A stretch of 51,281 bases of DNA from Planctomyces sp. Its GTDB lineage: Bacteria > Planctomycetota > Planctomycetia > Planctomycetales > Planctomycetaceae. Below, piece after piece: positions 28,185 through 35,618 of this stretch. Location of the stretch: contig JAEUIH010000052.1 of the NCBI GenBank assembly GCA_016795105.1, forward strand, positions 1 through 51,281. Reading direction: 5' to 3'. Positions within the stretch are counted from its first letter, which is position 1, and the number at the start of each line of letters is the position of its first letter. Below the pieces are notes generated by a model. The model did not search any database. It saw nothing but the letters and a program-made list of their open reading frames with translations, and was not told the DNA's origin. The position numbers and the translations under genes are program-made.

Positions 28185-29651
28185 ATGTGGCTCAGACTAC
28201 GCTGTCGGCTGATTTCGATCACCAGCCTGATACTCGGACTTGTTATCCTGCCAATGACCTCTGCGTTCGCACAGGATCAGCAGCCGGACCCAAATCTGGA
28301 GGCAGCCGTTACCGCCGCCTCGATTTTGAAGACAGCCGAGTGGAGGCCTCTGTTCAATGGGACGGATCTCAGCGGATGGACTGGTGACACAGCTGGTTAT
28401 TCGGCTGAAAACGGTGTACTCGTCTGCCGGAAAGGTGGAAAGAACCTGTACTCTGAAAAGGAGTACAGCGACTTTGCTTTCACGTTTGAATTCAAGCTGG
28501 AAGAAAGCGGGAATAACGGGATCGGCATACGAGTTCCTTCCGGCGGTTATCCCTCGCGCGACGGGATGGAGATCCAGATTCTTGATCATGATGGCTCTGC
28601 ATATCACGGTGACGCTGTGATGGCCAACGGCCAGAAGCAGCGATTGACCTGGCTGAAGCCGTGGCAGTTTCATGGTTCCGTCTACGGAATCTATCCTGCA
28701 AAGATCGGCTACCTGAAGCCGGTTGGCGAATGGAATACAGAAACCATCGTAGTGATTGAAGACCACATTATGGTCATCCTGAACGGAGCTGTGATCGTTG
28801 ATGTGTTCCTCGATGATGTGACTCCCGTCGATGGAACTCCTCATCCCGGGAAAGATAACCGACAGGGACATCTCGTCCTGGCAGGTCACGATGATCGAGT
28901 AGAATTCCGCAACCTTCAGATTGCCGACTATTCCCGACCGCCTCTGTCTCCGGACTCCACCGCTGTGAATGTGGCCCCAAAAGGATTCCAGACGATCTTT
29001 AACGGATCAGACCTGGCGGGGTGGAAGGGGTTGGCTCACGGAGATGCAAATCAGCGGCGTGCACTTTCCGGAGATGCGCTCGTTCAGGCGCAGATCACTG
29101 CCGATGCTCAAATGAATTCTCATTGGTCCGTATCCGATGGTGTCCTGACCTATGATGGCAAGGGTGACAGTCTTTGTACTGAAAAGAACTACGGGGATTT
29201 CGATCTCTACGTCGACTGGAAAATCCCAGCAGGAGCAGATTCCGGGATCTATCTGAGAGGAACACCTCAGATTCAGATTTGGGATCCATGGGACCCTCGA
29301 CTAAAAGAGGGGCAGGCTTTCCCTGCAACTGCCGAAGAGTGGGTTGGACAGTATGGCAATGGGCGAAATCTCGGTTCCGGCGGCCTGTGGAATAATCGCC
29401 GCTGGAGAAACGCTCCGACGGTACTGGCGGATCGTAAGCCCGAAGAATGGAATACATTTCTGATTCGAATGGTGGGTGAAAAGGTATCAATCTGGTTGAA
29501 TGACAAGCAGGTGGTGGATCGTGTCAAACTGGAGAACTACTGGGACAAAACCGGACTTATCCCAATTCCTCGAGCAGATCAGATCGAACTTCAACACCAC
29601 GGCAGCGCACTCTACTTTAGGAATCTCTACATCCGCGAGTTGCCTTATTGA
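28185..29651 (+). CDS. Exported two-domain DUF1080 protein (3-keto-disaccharide hydrolase family)
   Basis: 488 aa with a signal peptide (LISITSLILGLVILPMTSAFA|QD). Two tandem DUF1080 lectin-like beta-sandwich domains are present: about 50-245 (PLFNGTDLSGWTGD, YSDFAFTFEFKLEESGNNGIGIRVP, DGMEIQILDHDG) and 265-488 (TIFNGSDLAGWKGL, YGDFDLYVDWKIPAGADSGIYLRG, PQIQIWDPW). The family includes 3-keto-disaccharide hydrolases and is strongly expanded in planctomycetes; the conserved GI-rich strand and the short acidic Q-I motif occur in both copies. It probably acts on glycans outside the cytoplasm. Palindromic repeats follow 10 bases after the stop and may help end the transcript. Confidence 0.93.
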   Translation: MWLRLRCRLISITSLILGLVILPMTSAFAQDQQPDPNLEAAVTAASILKTAEWRPLFNGTDLSGWTGDTAGYSAENGVLVCRKGGKNLYSEKEYSDFAFTFEFKLEESGNNGIGIRVPSGGYPSRDGMEIQILDHDGSAYHGDAVMANGQKQRLTWLKPWQFHGSVYGIYPAKIGYLKPVGEWNTETIVVIEDHIMVILNGAVIVDVFLDDVTPVDGTPHPGKDNRQGHLVLAGHDDRVEFRNLQIADYSRPPLSPDSTAVNVAPKGFQTIFNGSDLAGWKGLAHGDANQRRALSGDALVQAQITADAQMNSHWSVSDGVLTYDGKGDSLCTEKNYGDFDLYVDWKIPAGADSGIYLRGTPQIQIWDPWDPRLKEGQAFPATAEEWVGQYGNGRNLGSGGLWNNRRWRNAPTVLADRKPEEWNTFLIRMVGEKVSIWLNDKQVVDRVKLENYWDKTGLIPIPRADQIELQHHGSALYFRNLYIRELPY

Positions 29652-29661
29652 GTCCCCCAAA

Positions 29662-29690
29662 GTAGCAGGCAGACTCCGTCTGCCGTCCGC
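29662..29690 (-). repeat. 29-bp palindromic repeat, copy 1 (GAC/GTC stem)
   Basis: Read on the minus strand: GCGGACGGCA, GAC, loop GGA, GTC, then TGCCTGCTAC. The stem GGCAGAC/GTCTGCC is perfect. It is identical to the copy at 29785-29813 and lies 10 bases after the DUF1080 stop codon. Confidence 0.9.
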
Positions 29691-29754
29691 CCGAATCCTG
29701 CATTGTTTTTTTGGCATGCCGACGGATCACCGCGAACTGCATGACCAGTGCGGC

Positions 29755-29783
29755 GCGGACGGCACTCGGAGAGTGCCTGCAAC
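29755..29783 (+). repeat. 29-bp palindromic repeat, copy 2 (CTC/GAG stem)
   Basis: Reads GCGGACGGCA, CTC, loop GGA, GAG, then TGCCTGCAAC. It has the same framework as copies 1 and 3 but a different inner stem that still pairs perfectly. It is head-to-head with copy 3, one base apart. Confidence 0.9.
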
Positions 29784-29784
29784 G

Positions 29785-29813
29785 GTAGCAGGCAGACTCC
29801 GTCTGCCGTCCGC
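29785..29813 (-). repeat. 29-bp palindromic repeat, copy 3 (GAC/GTC stem)
   Basis: Exact duplicate of copy 1 in the same orientation, ending five bases before the stop codon of the thioesterase gene (TGA at 29820-29818). With copy 2 it forms a facing pair similar in layout to the pairs at 40945-41068. Confidence 0.9.
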
Positions 29814-29817
29814 CCGA

Positions 29818-30237
29818 TCAATTCGCATCAGCAACAAGCTGAAAACAATCGGAGACGGAAGCCGGGATACGGCAGATTTGATGATCTGAGAATCTTACGA
29901 ATGCCCAGTTGGTGGACGCCATGATGAGTTTCTTCTGGTCTGACTTTCGGAACATCTCGTAGCGTCGAAGAGAAGTAACGCGTTTCATATCTGCGATCCA
30001 CGTGCGGACAACGATTTCGTCGTTGAGGTAAGCGGGAGCCAGATATTCGATTGTGTGGGTTCTGACAACCCAGCCATGGCCCAGTTCACGGTAAGCCTTT
30101 GGCGGCCATCCCTGAGCACTCGAATGAGCGACTGCAGCGTCCTGCAGCCAGCGGACATATTCGAGGTTATTCACATGACCGACGCCATCGATCGCTTCGG
30201 GACCGACCTGCAGATGGTGTTCGAAAATTGCTGGCAC
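29818..30237 (-). CDS. 4HBT-family acyl-CoA thioesterase
   Basis: Hotdog-fold thioesterase, 139 aa from the preferred GTG at 30237, with GAGG five bases upstream. The open frame extends to TTG 30387, but those extra 50 residues carry no homology and the trimmed length fits the family. YbgC/FadM-like features: GHVNNLEYVRWLQDAA (the conserved G-H-V-N-N-x-x-Y segment; this subclass uses Asn/Asp here), HTIEYLAPAYLNDEIVVRTWI, and STNWAFVRFSD. It is soluble and likely hydrolyses a short- or medium-chain acyl-CoA. It is divergent from the small exported protein gene at 30514. Confidence 0.9.
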   Translation of the reverse strand: MPAIFEHHLQVGPEAIDGVGHVNNLEYVRWLQDAAVAHSSAQGWPPKAYRELGHGWVVRTHTIEYLAPAYLNDEIVVRTWIADMKRVTSLRRYEMFRKSDQKKLIMASTNWAFVRFSDHQICRIPASVSDCFQLVADAN

Positions 30238-30413
30238 GCAGACCTCGACGGAAGAGACTCGGTTTTCTTCAATGCAGACTTCAGTTTTTCTTCGAAAGTC
30301 CGCGCTGTTTACTTCATTCGGACAGCAAGCATAGTCGGACAGCCGAACCGTTGAAACGGTGGTCAGAGAGTCTGTTCGCAGTTGCAACTCTCATCGCATC
30401 GCCCATGTTGTTA

Positions 30414-30447
30414 GATAGCGTACCAGGTTGGTGGATAGCGTGCCAGG
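30414..30447. repeat. Direct repeat, two 14-bp copies spaced 20 bp
   Basis: GATAGCGTACCAGG (30414) recurs as GATAGCGTGCCAGG (30434), one mismatch, period 20 (about two helical turns). It lies in the divergent region between the thioesterase and small exported protein genes, about 70-100 bases before the latter's start. The layout suits a two-site operator, but no regulator is identified. Confidence 0.55.
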
Positions 30448-30513
30448 CAATCATGAGCAAGCCTTGCGTGCTGATTGAATTTCGAAAAGTAGTTTCGTAT
30501 TTGGAGGACTGAA

Positions 30514-30819
30514 ATGGTGAAGATTCGTCACGCTCTTGTTGCGAGTGCGTTGGTTGCCGGTGTTCTGTCATCCGGGAGTGCGGACGCTGGTGATATTACG
30601 AATATACTGAGACGTCCCGTGCAGGCGATCAATCCTTATGTCCCTCTGATCGATATCTCTCAGGCGATTCCTACAACCCGCGATATTATGTCTGTGCCGG
30701 TTCCAAGTCGAGGCGGGTTGGTCCGTTATCCGTTTCAGGTTGTTGAATACGGTATGAACGTTGCTCCAACAGCACGAATCGTACGTTCAAACAACCTTTT
30801 GCCGATCATTGAGTATTAG
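30514..30819 (+). CDS. Small exported protein of unknown function
   Basis: 101 aa. A strong Shine-Dalgarno GGAGG (30503-30507) six bases before the ATG is unusual for this window and suggests high expression. The N-terminus is a clear signal peptide (KIRHALVASALVAGVLSSGSADA|GD); the mature part is about 75 residues with Ile/Pro/Val-rich segments (LRRPVQAINPYVPLIDISQ, TRDIMSVPVPSRGG) and no cysteines. No family is recognised. A terminator follows at 30890, so it appears to be a monocistronic gene; the direct repeats at 30414-30447 lie in its upstream region. Confidence 0.75.
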   Translation: MVKIRHALVASALVAGVLSSGSADAGDITNILRRPVQAINPYVPLIDISQAIPTTRDIMSVPVPSRGGLVRYPFQVVEYGMNVAPTARIVRSNNLLPIIEY

Positions 30820-30889
30820 AACACCTTCGTATCAAACGCATTTCGCCAGCTTCCGAGGTGCGTTCGATGTCGTTGTAGCGGCTATCTTC

Positions 30890-30928
30890 AGCGTATCGCA
30901 GAGTTTCTGCGGTACGCTGTTTTGTTTC
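30890..30928 (+). terminator. Rho-independent terminator after the small exported protein gene
   Basis: AGCGTATCGCAG pairs with CTGCGGTACGCT (one G-T wobble) around a five-base loop, followed by the T-rich run GTTTTGTTTCTG. It lies 70 bases after the stop at 30819. Confidence 0.75.
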
Positions 30929-31004
30929 TGTCACTCACGTGTGCCGCAAAAATGTGATTCCTGCGATCATTCCAAAACGCATGCGGAGCGGCTAAATTTC
31001 AGGG

Positions 31005-32111
31005 ATGCAAATCAAATTCCGGTGTCAGCACTGCAATCAGCTTTTGGGAATCTCGAGTTCGCGAGCGGGGGCTCGCGTCGACTGTCCGGGATGTGGTCGT
31101 TCTATCCATGTTCCCGGCGCGGCCAATCGTACGGCCGAATTGTCTGCGACTGATGCAGCTGTAAGAAACGAAGGCAAACGCGACCAAACACTGGACGACG
31201 CATTGGCGGCTCTCGTTCAACTGTCCGACCGAAGTTCCTCGTCATCACTACGTCAGTCAGGTCATCCCGAACACCAGTCAGCTCGTTCGGAAAGCCAATC
31301 GCAAATCATTGCTGACATCCCGGATCAGGGTGAGGCTGCCGTTTTGATTCAGGAATTGTCTGAAGAGATGACCTCACTCGCAGACTCAGCACCTCCGCCC
31401 CGCAGCCCGTCTCATGGCGATATGTCAGTCGCTGCAGAAACACGGACTCGATCCTGGATCTCCTTTCCAGCGACGATCCTGTTATGTGCGGCATCGTTCA
31501 CTGCCGGACTTGGCGCGATGCACTTCTGGCATTTGCGTGATTCGGCATCTGACGATAATCAGTCGGCTGGCGACAGTGGTTCGACCCAGTCGGGCCAAAA
31601 TTCGGCGGACGAGAACTCCGGTGCCCCAACAGGTAATCCGGTTCAGGAATCGGTAGGATCTCAGTCGACAATCGTCGGGACGATCTCATGGATCAACGAT
31701 CAGGGCATGTCGATACCGGACAGTCAGGCGCTAGTGCTTTTGCTTCCGCGGCGAACCGATCGTGGAATTCGTTTTGACGGTCGTAGTCTGCGTGAACTGG
31801 CGCTGACGACAGATCAAAAGGCGTTGAAGGCTGCCCTGCGAGAACTGAATGTATCAGTCACTCGGGCTGACGAGAGCGGGCAGTTTATACTCAATTGGAC
31901 GTCATCCGCTGAATCAGTGCTGGTTGCTGTATCGCATCATCAATCGCGAGCGGAAGATGCGGAGCTGAGTGCAGATATAGCCGAAGTTCTGTCACAGTAT
32001 TTTGAATCCACCAACGGGTTTATTGGTCGACTGGCGGTGACTTCAAAAGTCGTGCCACCCGCGAATGCAGATGAAAACCAGATCTCCGTTGCTCTGGTTA
32101 TTTCGAAGTAA
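31005..32111 (+). CDS. Zinc-ribbon single-span membrane protein
   Basis: 368 aa, unknown role. The N-terminus is a zinc ribbon with C7-x2-C10 and C27-x2-C30 (FRCQHCNQLLG, VDCPGCGRSIHVPG), a cytoplasmic module common in planctomycete signalling and membrane proteins. A disordered Ser/Gln/Asp-rich linker follows, then one membrane helix near residues 151-173 (FPATILLCAASFTAGLGAMHFW) and another Ser/Gly/Gln/Asn-rich linker. The extracytoplasmic end (about 220-368) looks like a beta-domain (STIVGTISWINDQGMSIPDSQALVLLLPRR). It may sense or bind something outside and relay it via the ribbon, but that is speculation. Confidence 0.75.
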   Translation: MQIKFRCQHCNQLLGISSSRAGARVDCPGCGRSIHVPGAANRTAELSATDAAVRNEGKRDQTLDDALAALVQLSDRSSSSSLRQSGHPEHQSARSESQSQIIADIPDQGEAAVLIQELSEEMTSLADSAPPPRSPSHGDMSVAAETRTRSWISFPATILLCAASFTAGLGAMHFWHLRDSASDDNQSAGDSGSTQSGQNSADENSGAPTGNPVQESVGSQSTIVGTISWINDQGMSIPDSQALVLLLPRRTDRGIRFDGRSLRELALTTDQKALKAALRELNVSVTRADESGQFILNWTSSAESVLVAVSHHQSRAEDAELSADIAEVLSQYFESTNGFIGRLAVTSKVVPPANADENQISVALVISK

Positions 32112-32167
32112 CTCAGATGGCGAAGCTCCAGATTTCAGGATCGCCTCAGGTTCTGTGGTAAGATGCT

Positions 32168-33079
32168 TCAGAGTGGCTTCGCGGCGGCCGACGCGTATCT
32201 CTTCGCTATCTTCGCAGCAACAGCGCCGGTTGTGTAATAGCCGATCGACAGTTTGCCGACCTGCGTGAGGAGATCATAGGCGGCCCAGCGGTTCCAGCCA
32301 AAATCAGATTCCAGCCAGAGAATCAGGCGCGAGTAGCTTTCGGCGATGGCTCGATCGATCGGTGTGGCAACGGCAACAGCCATAATCTCATCGGGAGATT
32401 CAATCCTCGGTCCAGGCAGCTTCGCGTTTTTGATCAGTTCGACCTGAATCGTTGTTCTTGCAGGCATTTCCAACGCGGTGGCAGAGAGTTCTCCGTGTCC
32501 CTGAGCAGCATGAACATCACCGAGGTACAGGTATCCTCCCTTCACATACACCGGCAGATAAACGGTATTCCCGGGGCAGACTTCCAAAAGATCCAGATTG
32601 CCCCCATAGTTGCCAGCCGGCGCTGTGGAAGGAACACCCCAGTCTGGTGCCGTACCAAGACATCCCAGCATTGGTGCATATGGAATCTGCACAGAATCGC
32701 TCCAGTGTACAAAACCGTTCCGGATCGGGCAGATGCGAGTCCCCGGCGGGACATCTGTGCCGAGCCATTCTGACAGCATGCGGGGATGGCCGGTGTATGT
32801 GGCACATTGTCCGATGAGTGGTTCGATTGAGAGGATCCGGACAGCGAGAGCATCGCCAGGTTCAGCACCGCGAACAGCGATCGGCCCGTTCACCGGGTTG
32901 CTCCATGGCATCCGTGATTTGTCTCGAACATCTTCCGGTCGTCGAAGTTGGCCGGATAGTGCGTCTTCGGAATCGAGGACCAGCACTTGTCCGGAGTCAA
33001 TGATTGCACGGGGCTCACTGAAGCGACTGAATTCGTACTGTAGTGGTGTGGCTGGGATTGCGGGTGGAAGAGAATTCAT
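32168..33079 (-). CDS. Acetamidase/formamidase family protein
   Basis: 303 aa, cytoplasmic. Matches the FmdA/AmdA family: NPVNGPIAVRGAEPGDALAVRILSIEP, then GCLGTAPDWGVPSTAPAGNYGGNLD and VKGGYLYLGDVHAAQGHGELSATALEM, the conserved metal-site region with GDVHAAQGDGE-type sequence. Members hydrolyse formamide, acetamide or related short amides to ammonia plus acid. The substrate is not predictable. It lies tail to tail with the zinc-ribbon gene and is divergent from the LamG/propeller gene. Confidence 0.93.
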   Translation of the reverse strand: MNSLPPAIPATPLQYEFSRFSEPRAIIDSGQVLVLDSEDALSGQLRRPEDVRDKSRMPWSNPVNGPIAVRGAEPGDALAVRILSIEPLIGQCATYTGHPRMLSEWLGTDVPPGTRICPIRNGFVHWSDSVQIPYAPMLGCLGTAPDWGVPSTAPAGNYGGNLDLLEVCPGNTVYLPVYVKGGYLYLGDVHAAQGHGELSATALEMPARTTIQVELIKNAKLPGPRIESPDEIMAVAVATPIDRAIAESYSRLILWLESDFGWNRWAAYDLLTQVGKLSIGYYTTGAVAAKIAKRYASAAAKPL

Positions 33080-33252
33080 ACAGAGATTCCTGACAACAGG
33101 CGGGACGAATTTTCAGGAGAAGTGTTCTACAGCATCGCTGCTGTTTCAGGTGGCGTTATACTTCGAGAGCGGCGTTTGTGCAGTTCCGGAGCCATGGTCC
33201 AGTCTGGTCATAGAACGAACTGCTGAATTGTAGAAGATACCGGAGGTCATGT

Positions 33253-34938
33253 ATGAAGAAGTTCGCCTGGCGAATCCTTGTCACGATTGCCGGTGCAGGA
33301 CTCTCTGCACTTGCGATCGCTTATTCAGAACAAAGTTTTGCAGATGATCGACTGATTGGCCACTGGCCGCTTTCAAAGGATGCAACGGATCAGTCTCCGA
33401 ATGGATATCATGGCAAAATTCATGGCGATGTGAAGTTTGGAAAAGCTGCGGAAAGCGATAAGTCGTCGGCTGTCTTCAACGGGCGAGACTCCTGGATCGA
33501 GATTCCTGCAGATGTGTCGGAACAGCTCAAGCTTGGCGCGACGATCAGTCTGGACGTTTACGTTTCTCCTGACCGTGGTGATGTCGCCGGTGATTTGCTC
33601 AGCATGTATGACGCAACCAGTCGATCGGGGATACAGCTCTCTGTGAAGGACAATGCGATCACGACCAGTCATGCGAATTCAGGTCAGCTGGTATTTGGGA
33701 TCGATCACAATCGCGCCTCGGACTGGATTGACTGTGGTCGGCCAGGCAACGCATTACTCGCCTTTGGTCTGGCTGTGCACGATGGTTCGCTGTACGCGGG
33801 AACGTGCGAACCGGAAGCTGGCAGAACCGGACACGTCTATCGTTATCAGCCAGCAACCGCTTCTCAAGGGAAAGATGAGTGGATCGACGCTGGATCTCCG
33901 GATGGTTCAAACAGTGTTACCGCACTCGCTGGATTTGACGGGCACCTGTATGCGGCCACTGGAAAGTACCGAGTTGCAGGTTCGGCGCTTCCGGAATCAG
34001 AGAATCACACGCCAGGGGGGCGAGTTTTTCGGTATGGCGGCGGCACGACATGGATTGACTGCGGCCAGCTGCCAAATACGGAAGCTGTCGGAGGTCTGAT
34101 TGTTTTTCGAGGTCGTCTGTATGCATCATCGCTGTACAAGCCTGCGGGGTTCTTTCGCTATGAAGGTGGGACCACATGGACCAGCTGCGGGACTCCCGGA
34201 GAGAAGCGTGTTGTGGCGCTTGGTGTGTACAACGGTTATCTCTACGCAACCAGTTACGACGGCGGGTTCGTGTATCGCTTCGATGGAAGTCAGTGGGAAG
34301 ACTGTGGTCAGCTTGGCGAGAATACTCAAACATATTCATTCGCCGTCTATCAGGGGAGACTTTACGTTGGCACATGGCCCAGCGGCCGAGTGTATCTATT
34401 CGAAGAACCAGGTCGCTGGACAGATACAGGCAGACTTGGTGAAGAGCTTGAAGTCATGGGGATGCTCGTTCAGAACGGACGCCTGATCGCGGGTACGCTG
34501 CCCTTAGCAGAAGTGTATTCGTTCGAAGGAGCTGCGGGCTGGACAAAACTGACACGACTCGACCATACACCGGACGTCAAGTATCGTCGGGCATGGACGA
34601 TGGCGGAGTATTCCGGTCGTGCGTACTGCAGTACTCTGCCGTCAGGTCACATTTATTCGTTTGCCGCTGGAGTGACGGCGCAATCAAATCGCAGTTTGAG
34701 TAGTGGATGGCATCATGTTGCGGCAGTACGGGAGCCTGACAGACTCAAGTTGTATGTCGACGGCAGATTGACCAGTGAATCGTCCGTTTTTGAATCGTCC
34801 GACTATCCCATGACTGCGGTCGGCCCGCTGCGGATTGGATTTGGCCAGACAGACTACTTTTTGGGAAGTATGCGAGAAGTTCGACTCTATGGATCAAGTC
34901 TGTCAGAGTCCGAAATCCTGAAATTGAGTCAGGAGTGA
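33253..34938 (+). CDS. Exported LamG-domain protein with inserted seven-repeat beta-propeller
   Basis: 561 aa with a signal peptide (WRILVTIAGAGLSALAIAYS...FADD). Residues about 34-155 form the first part of a LamG/concanavalin-like sandwich (LIGHWPLSKDATDQSPNGYHG, FNGRDSWIEIP). Residues 157-470 are seven repeats of about 40-55 residues, each starting W-x-D-C-G or a variant and containing a G-x-LYA-type strand (WIDCGRPG, WIDAGSPD, WIDCGQLP, WTSCGTPG, WEDCGQLG, WTDTGRLG, WTKLTRLD), as expected for seven propeller blades. Residues about 475-560 complete the LamG fold (SGWHHVAAVREPDRLKLYVDG, GSMREVRLYGSSLSESEI). A carbohydrate- or surface-binding role is likely. The uridine kinase gene starts 2 bases after this stop. 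Confidence 0.88.
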   Translation: MKKFAWRILVTIAGAGLSALAIAYSEQSFADDRLIGHWPLSKDATDQSPNGYHGKIHGDVKFGKAAESDKSSAVFNGRDSWIEIPADVSEQLKLGATISLDVYVSPDRGDVAGDLLSMYDATSRSGIQLSVKDNAITTSHANSGQLVFGIDHNRASDWIDCGRPGNALLAFGLAVHDGSLYAGTCEPEAGRTGHVYRYQPATASQGKDEWIDAGSPDGSNSVTALAGFDGHLYAATGKYRVAGSALPESENHTPGGRVFRYGGGTTWIDCGQLPNTEAVGGLIVFRGRLYASSLYKPAGFFRYEGGTTWTSCGTPGEKRVVALGVYNGYLYATSYDGGFVYRFDGSQWEDCGQLGENTQTYSFAVYQGRLYVGTWPSGRVYLFEEPGRWTDTGRLGEELEVMGMLVQNGRLIAGTLPLAEVYSFEGAAGWTKLTRLDHTPDVKYRRAWTMAEYSGRAYCSTLPSGHIYSFAAGVTAQSNRSLSSGWHHVAAVREPDRLKLYVDGRLTSESSVFESSDYPMTAVGPLRIGFGQTDYFLGSMREVRLYGSSLSESEILKLSQE

Positions 34939-34940
34939 TC

Positions 34941-35573
34941 GTGAAGAAGCGGACTGTGATCGGCATTGCCGGCGGATCCGGGTCGGGTAAATCGACTTTG
35001 GTTGGGCAAATCACCGAAAGACTCTCCCCGAAGTTACTTACGGTATTGCGGCACGATGCGTATTACCACGATCTGAGTCGGATGCCTGTTGAACTAAGAC
35101 GGACAGAGAATTGGGATCATCCCGACGCTCTCGACAATGAGTTGTTTCGACAGCATCTGGAGATGCTGATTCTGGGGGAATCAGTTGATCAGCCAACCTA
35201 CGATTTCAAGACTCATTCAAGAACTTCAGAAGTTTTGAAGATAGAGTCCGGAGCAGTCATTTTTGTTGAGGGAATTCTGCTGCTCGCTGTTCCGGAAATC
35301 CGACGGTTAGTAGATGTTCGAATCTTTGTGGATACGCCTCCGGAAGAACGAATCATGCGGCGAATGATCCGGGATACTCGTGAACGCGGCAGAACACTGG
35401 AGAGCGTCGCTCACCAATTTCGATCTACAGTACGGCCGATGCATGACGAGTTTGTCGAACCATCACGCCGACATGCTCATCTGATTGTGCCCTGGGACTG
35501 GCAGATGGATACCGAACCGGCAATTCAAGTGATACTTGCAGCGCTGCACGGGTTTTGTCAGTCTGCCGAATGA
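34941..35573 (+). CDS. udk: Uridine kinase
   Basis: Cytoplasmic kinase phosphorylating uridine (and cytidine) to the monophosphate, 210 aa. P-loop GGSGSGKSTL near the N-terminus, DAYYHDLSRMP, ENWDHPDALD and QPTYDFKTHSR match Udk closely, as does the lid segment RMIRDTRERGRTLESVAHQF. The GTG at 34941 is preferred: its Shine-Dalgarno GGAG (34932-34935) lies inside the last codons of the LamG gene, giving likely translational coupling. GTG 34935 is an alternative. A pyrimidine salvage gene in a run of exported proteins is unexpected. Confidence 0.93.
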   Translation: MKKRTVIGIAGGSGSGKSTLVGQITERLSPKLLTVLRHDAYYHDLSRMPVELRRTENWDHPDALDNELFRQHLEMLILGESVDQPTYDFKTHSRTSEVLKIESGAVIFVEGILLLAVPEIRRLVDVRIFVDTPPEERIMRRMIRDTRERGRTLESVAHQFRSTVRPMHDEFVEPSRRHAHLIVPWDWQMDTEPAIQVILAALHGFCQSAE

Positions 35574-35618
35574 ATGATCAGTCCCGGTTGTTTTTTGATT
35601 CTGAATAAGGTGATCAGA

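Noticed and set aside
28197-28889. 230-aa minus-strand frame
   Set aside because: It lies entirely opposite the signal peptide and first domain of the DUF1080 gene, which has clear motifs.
30238-30387. 50-residue N-terminal extension of the thioesterase
   Set aside because: It begins with TTG and lacks homology, while GTG 30237 has GAGG at the right spacing and gives the usual length.
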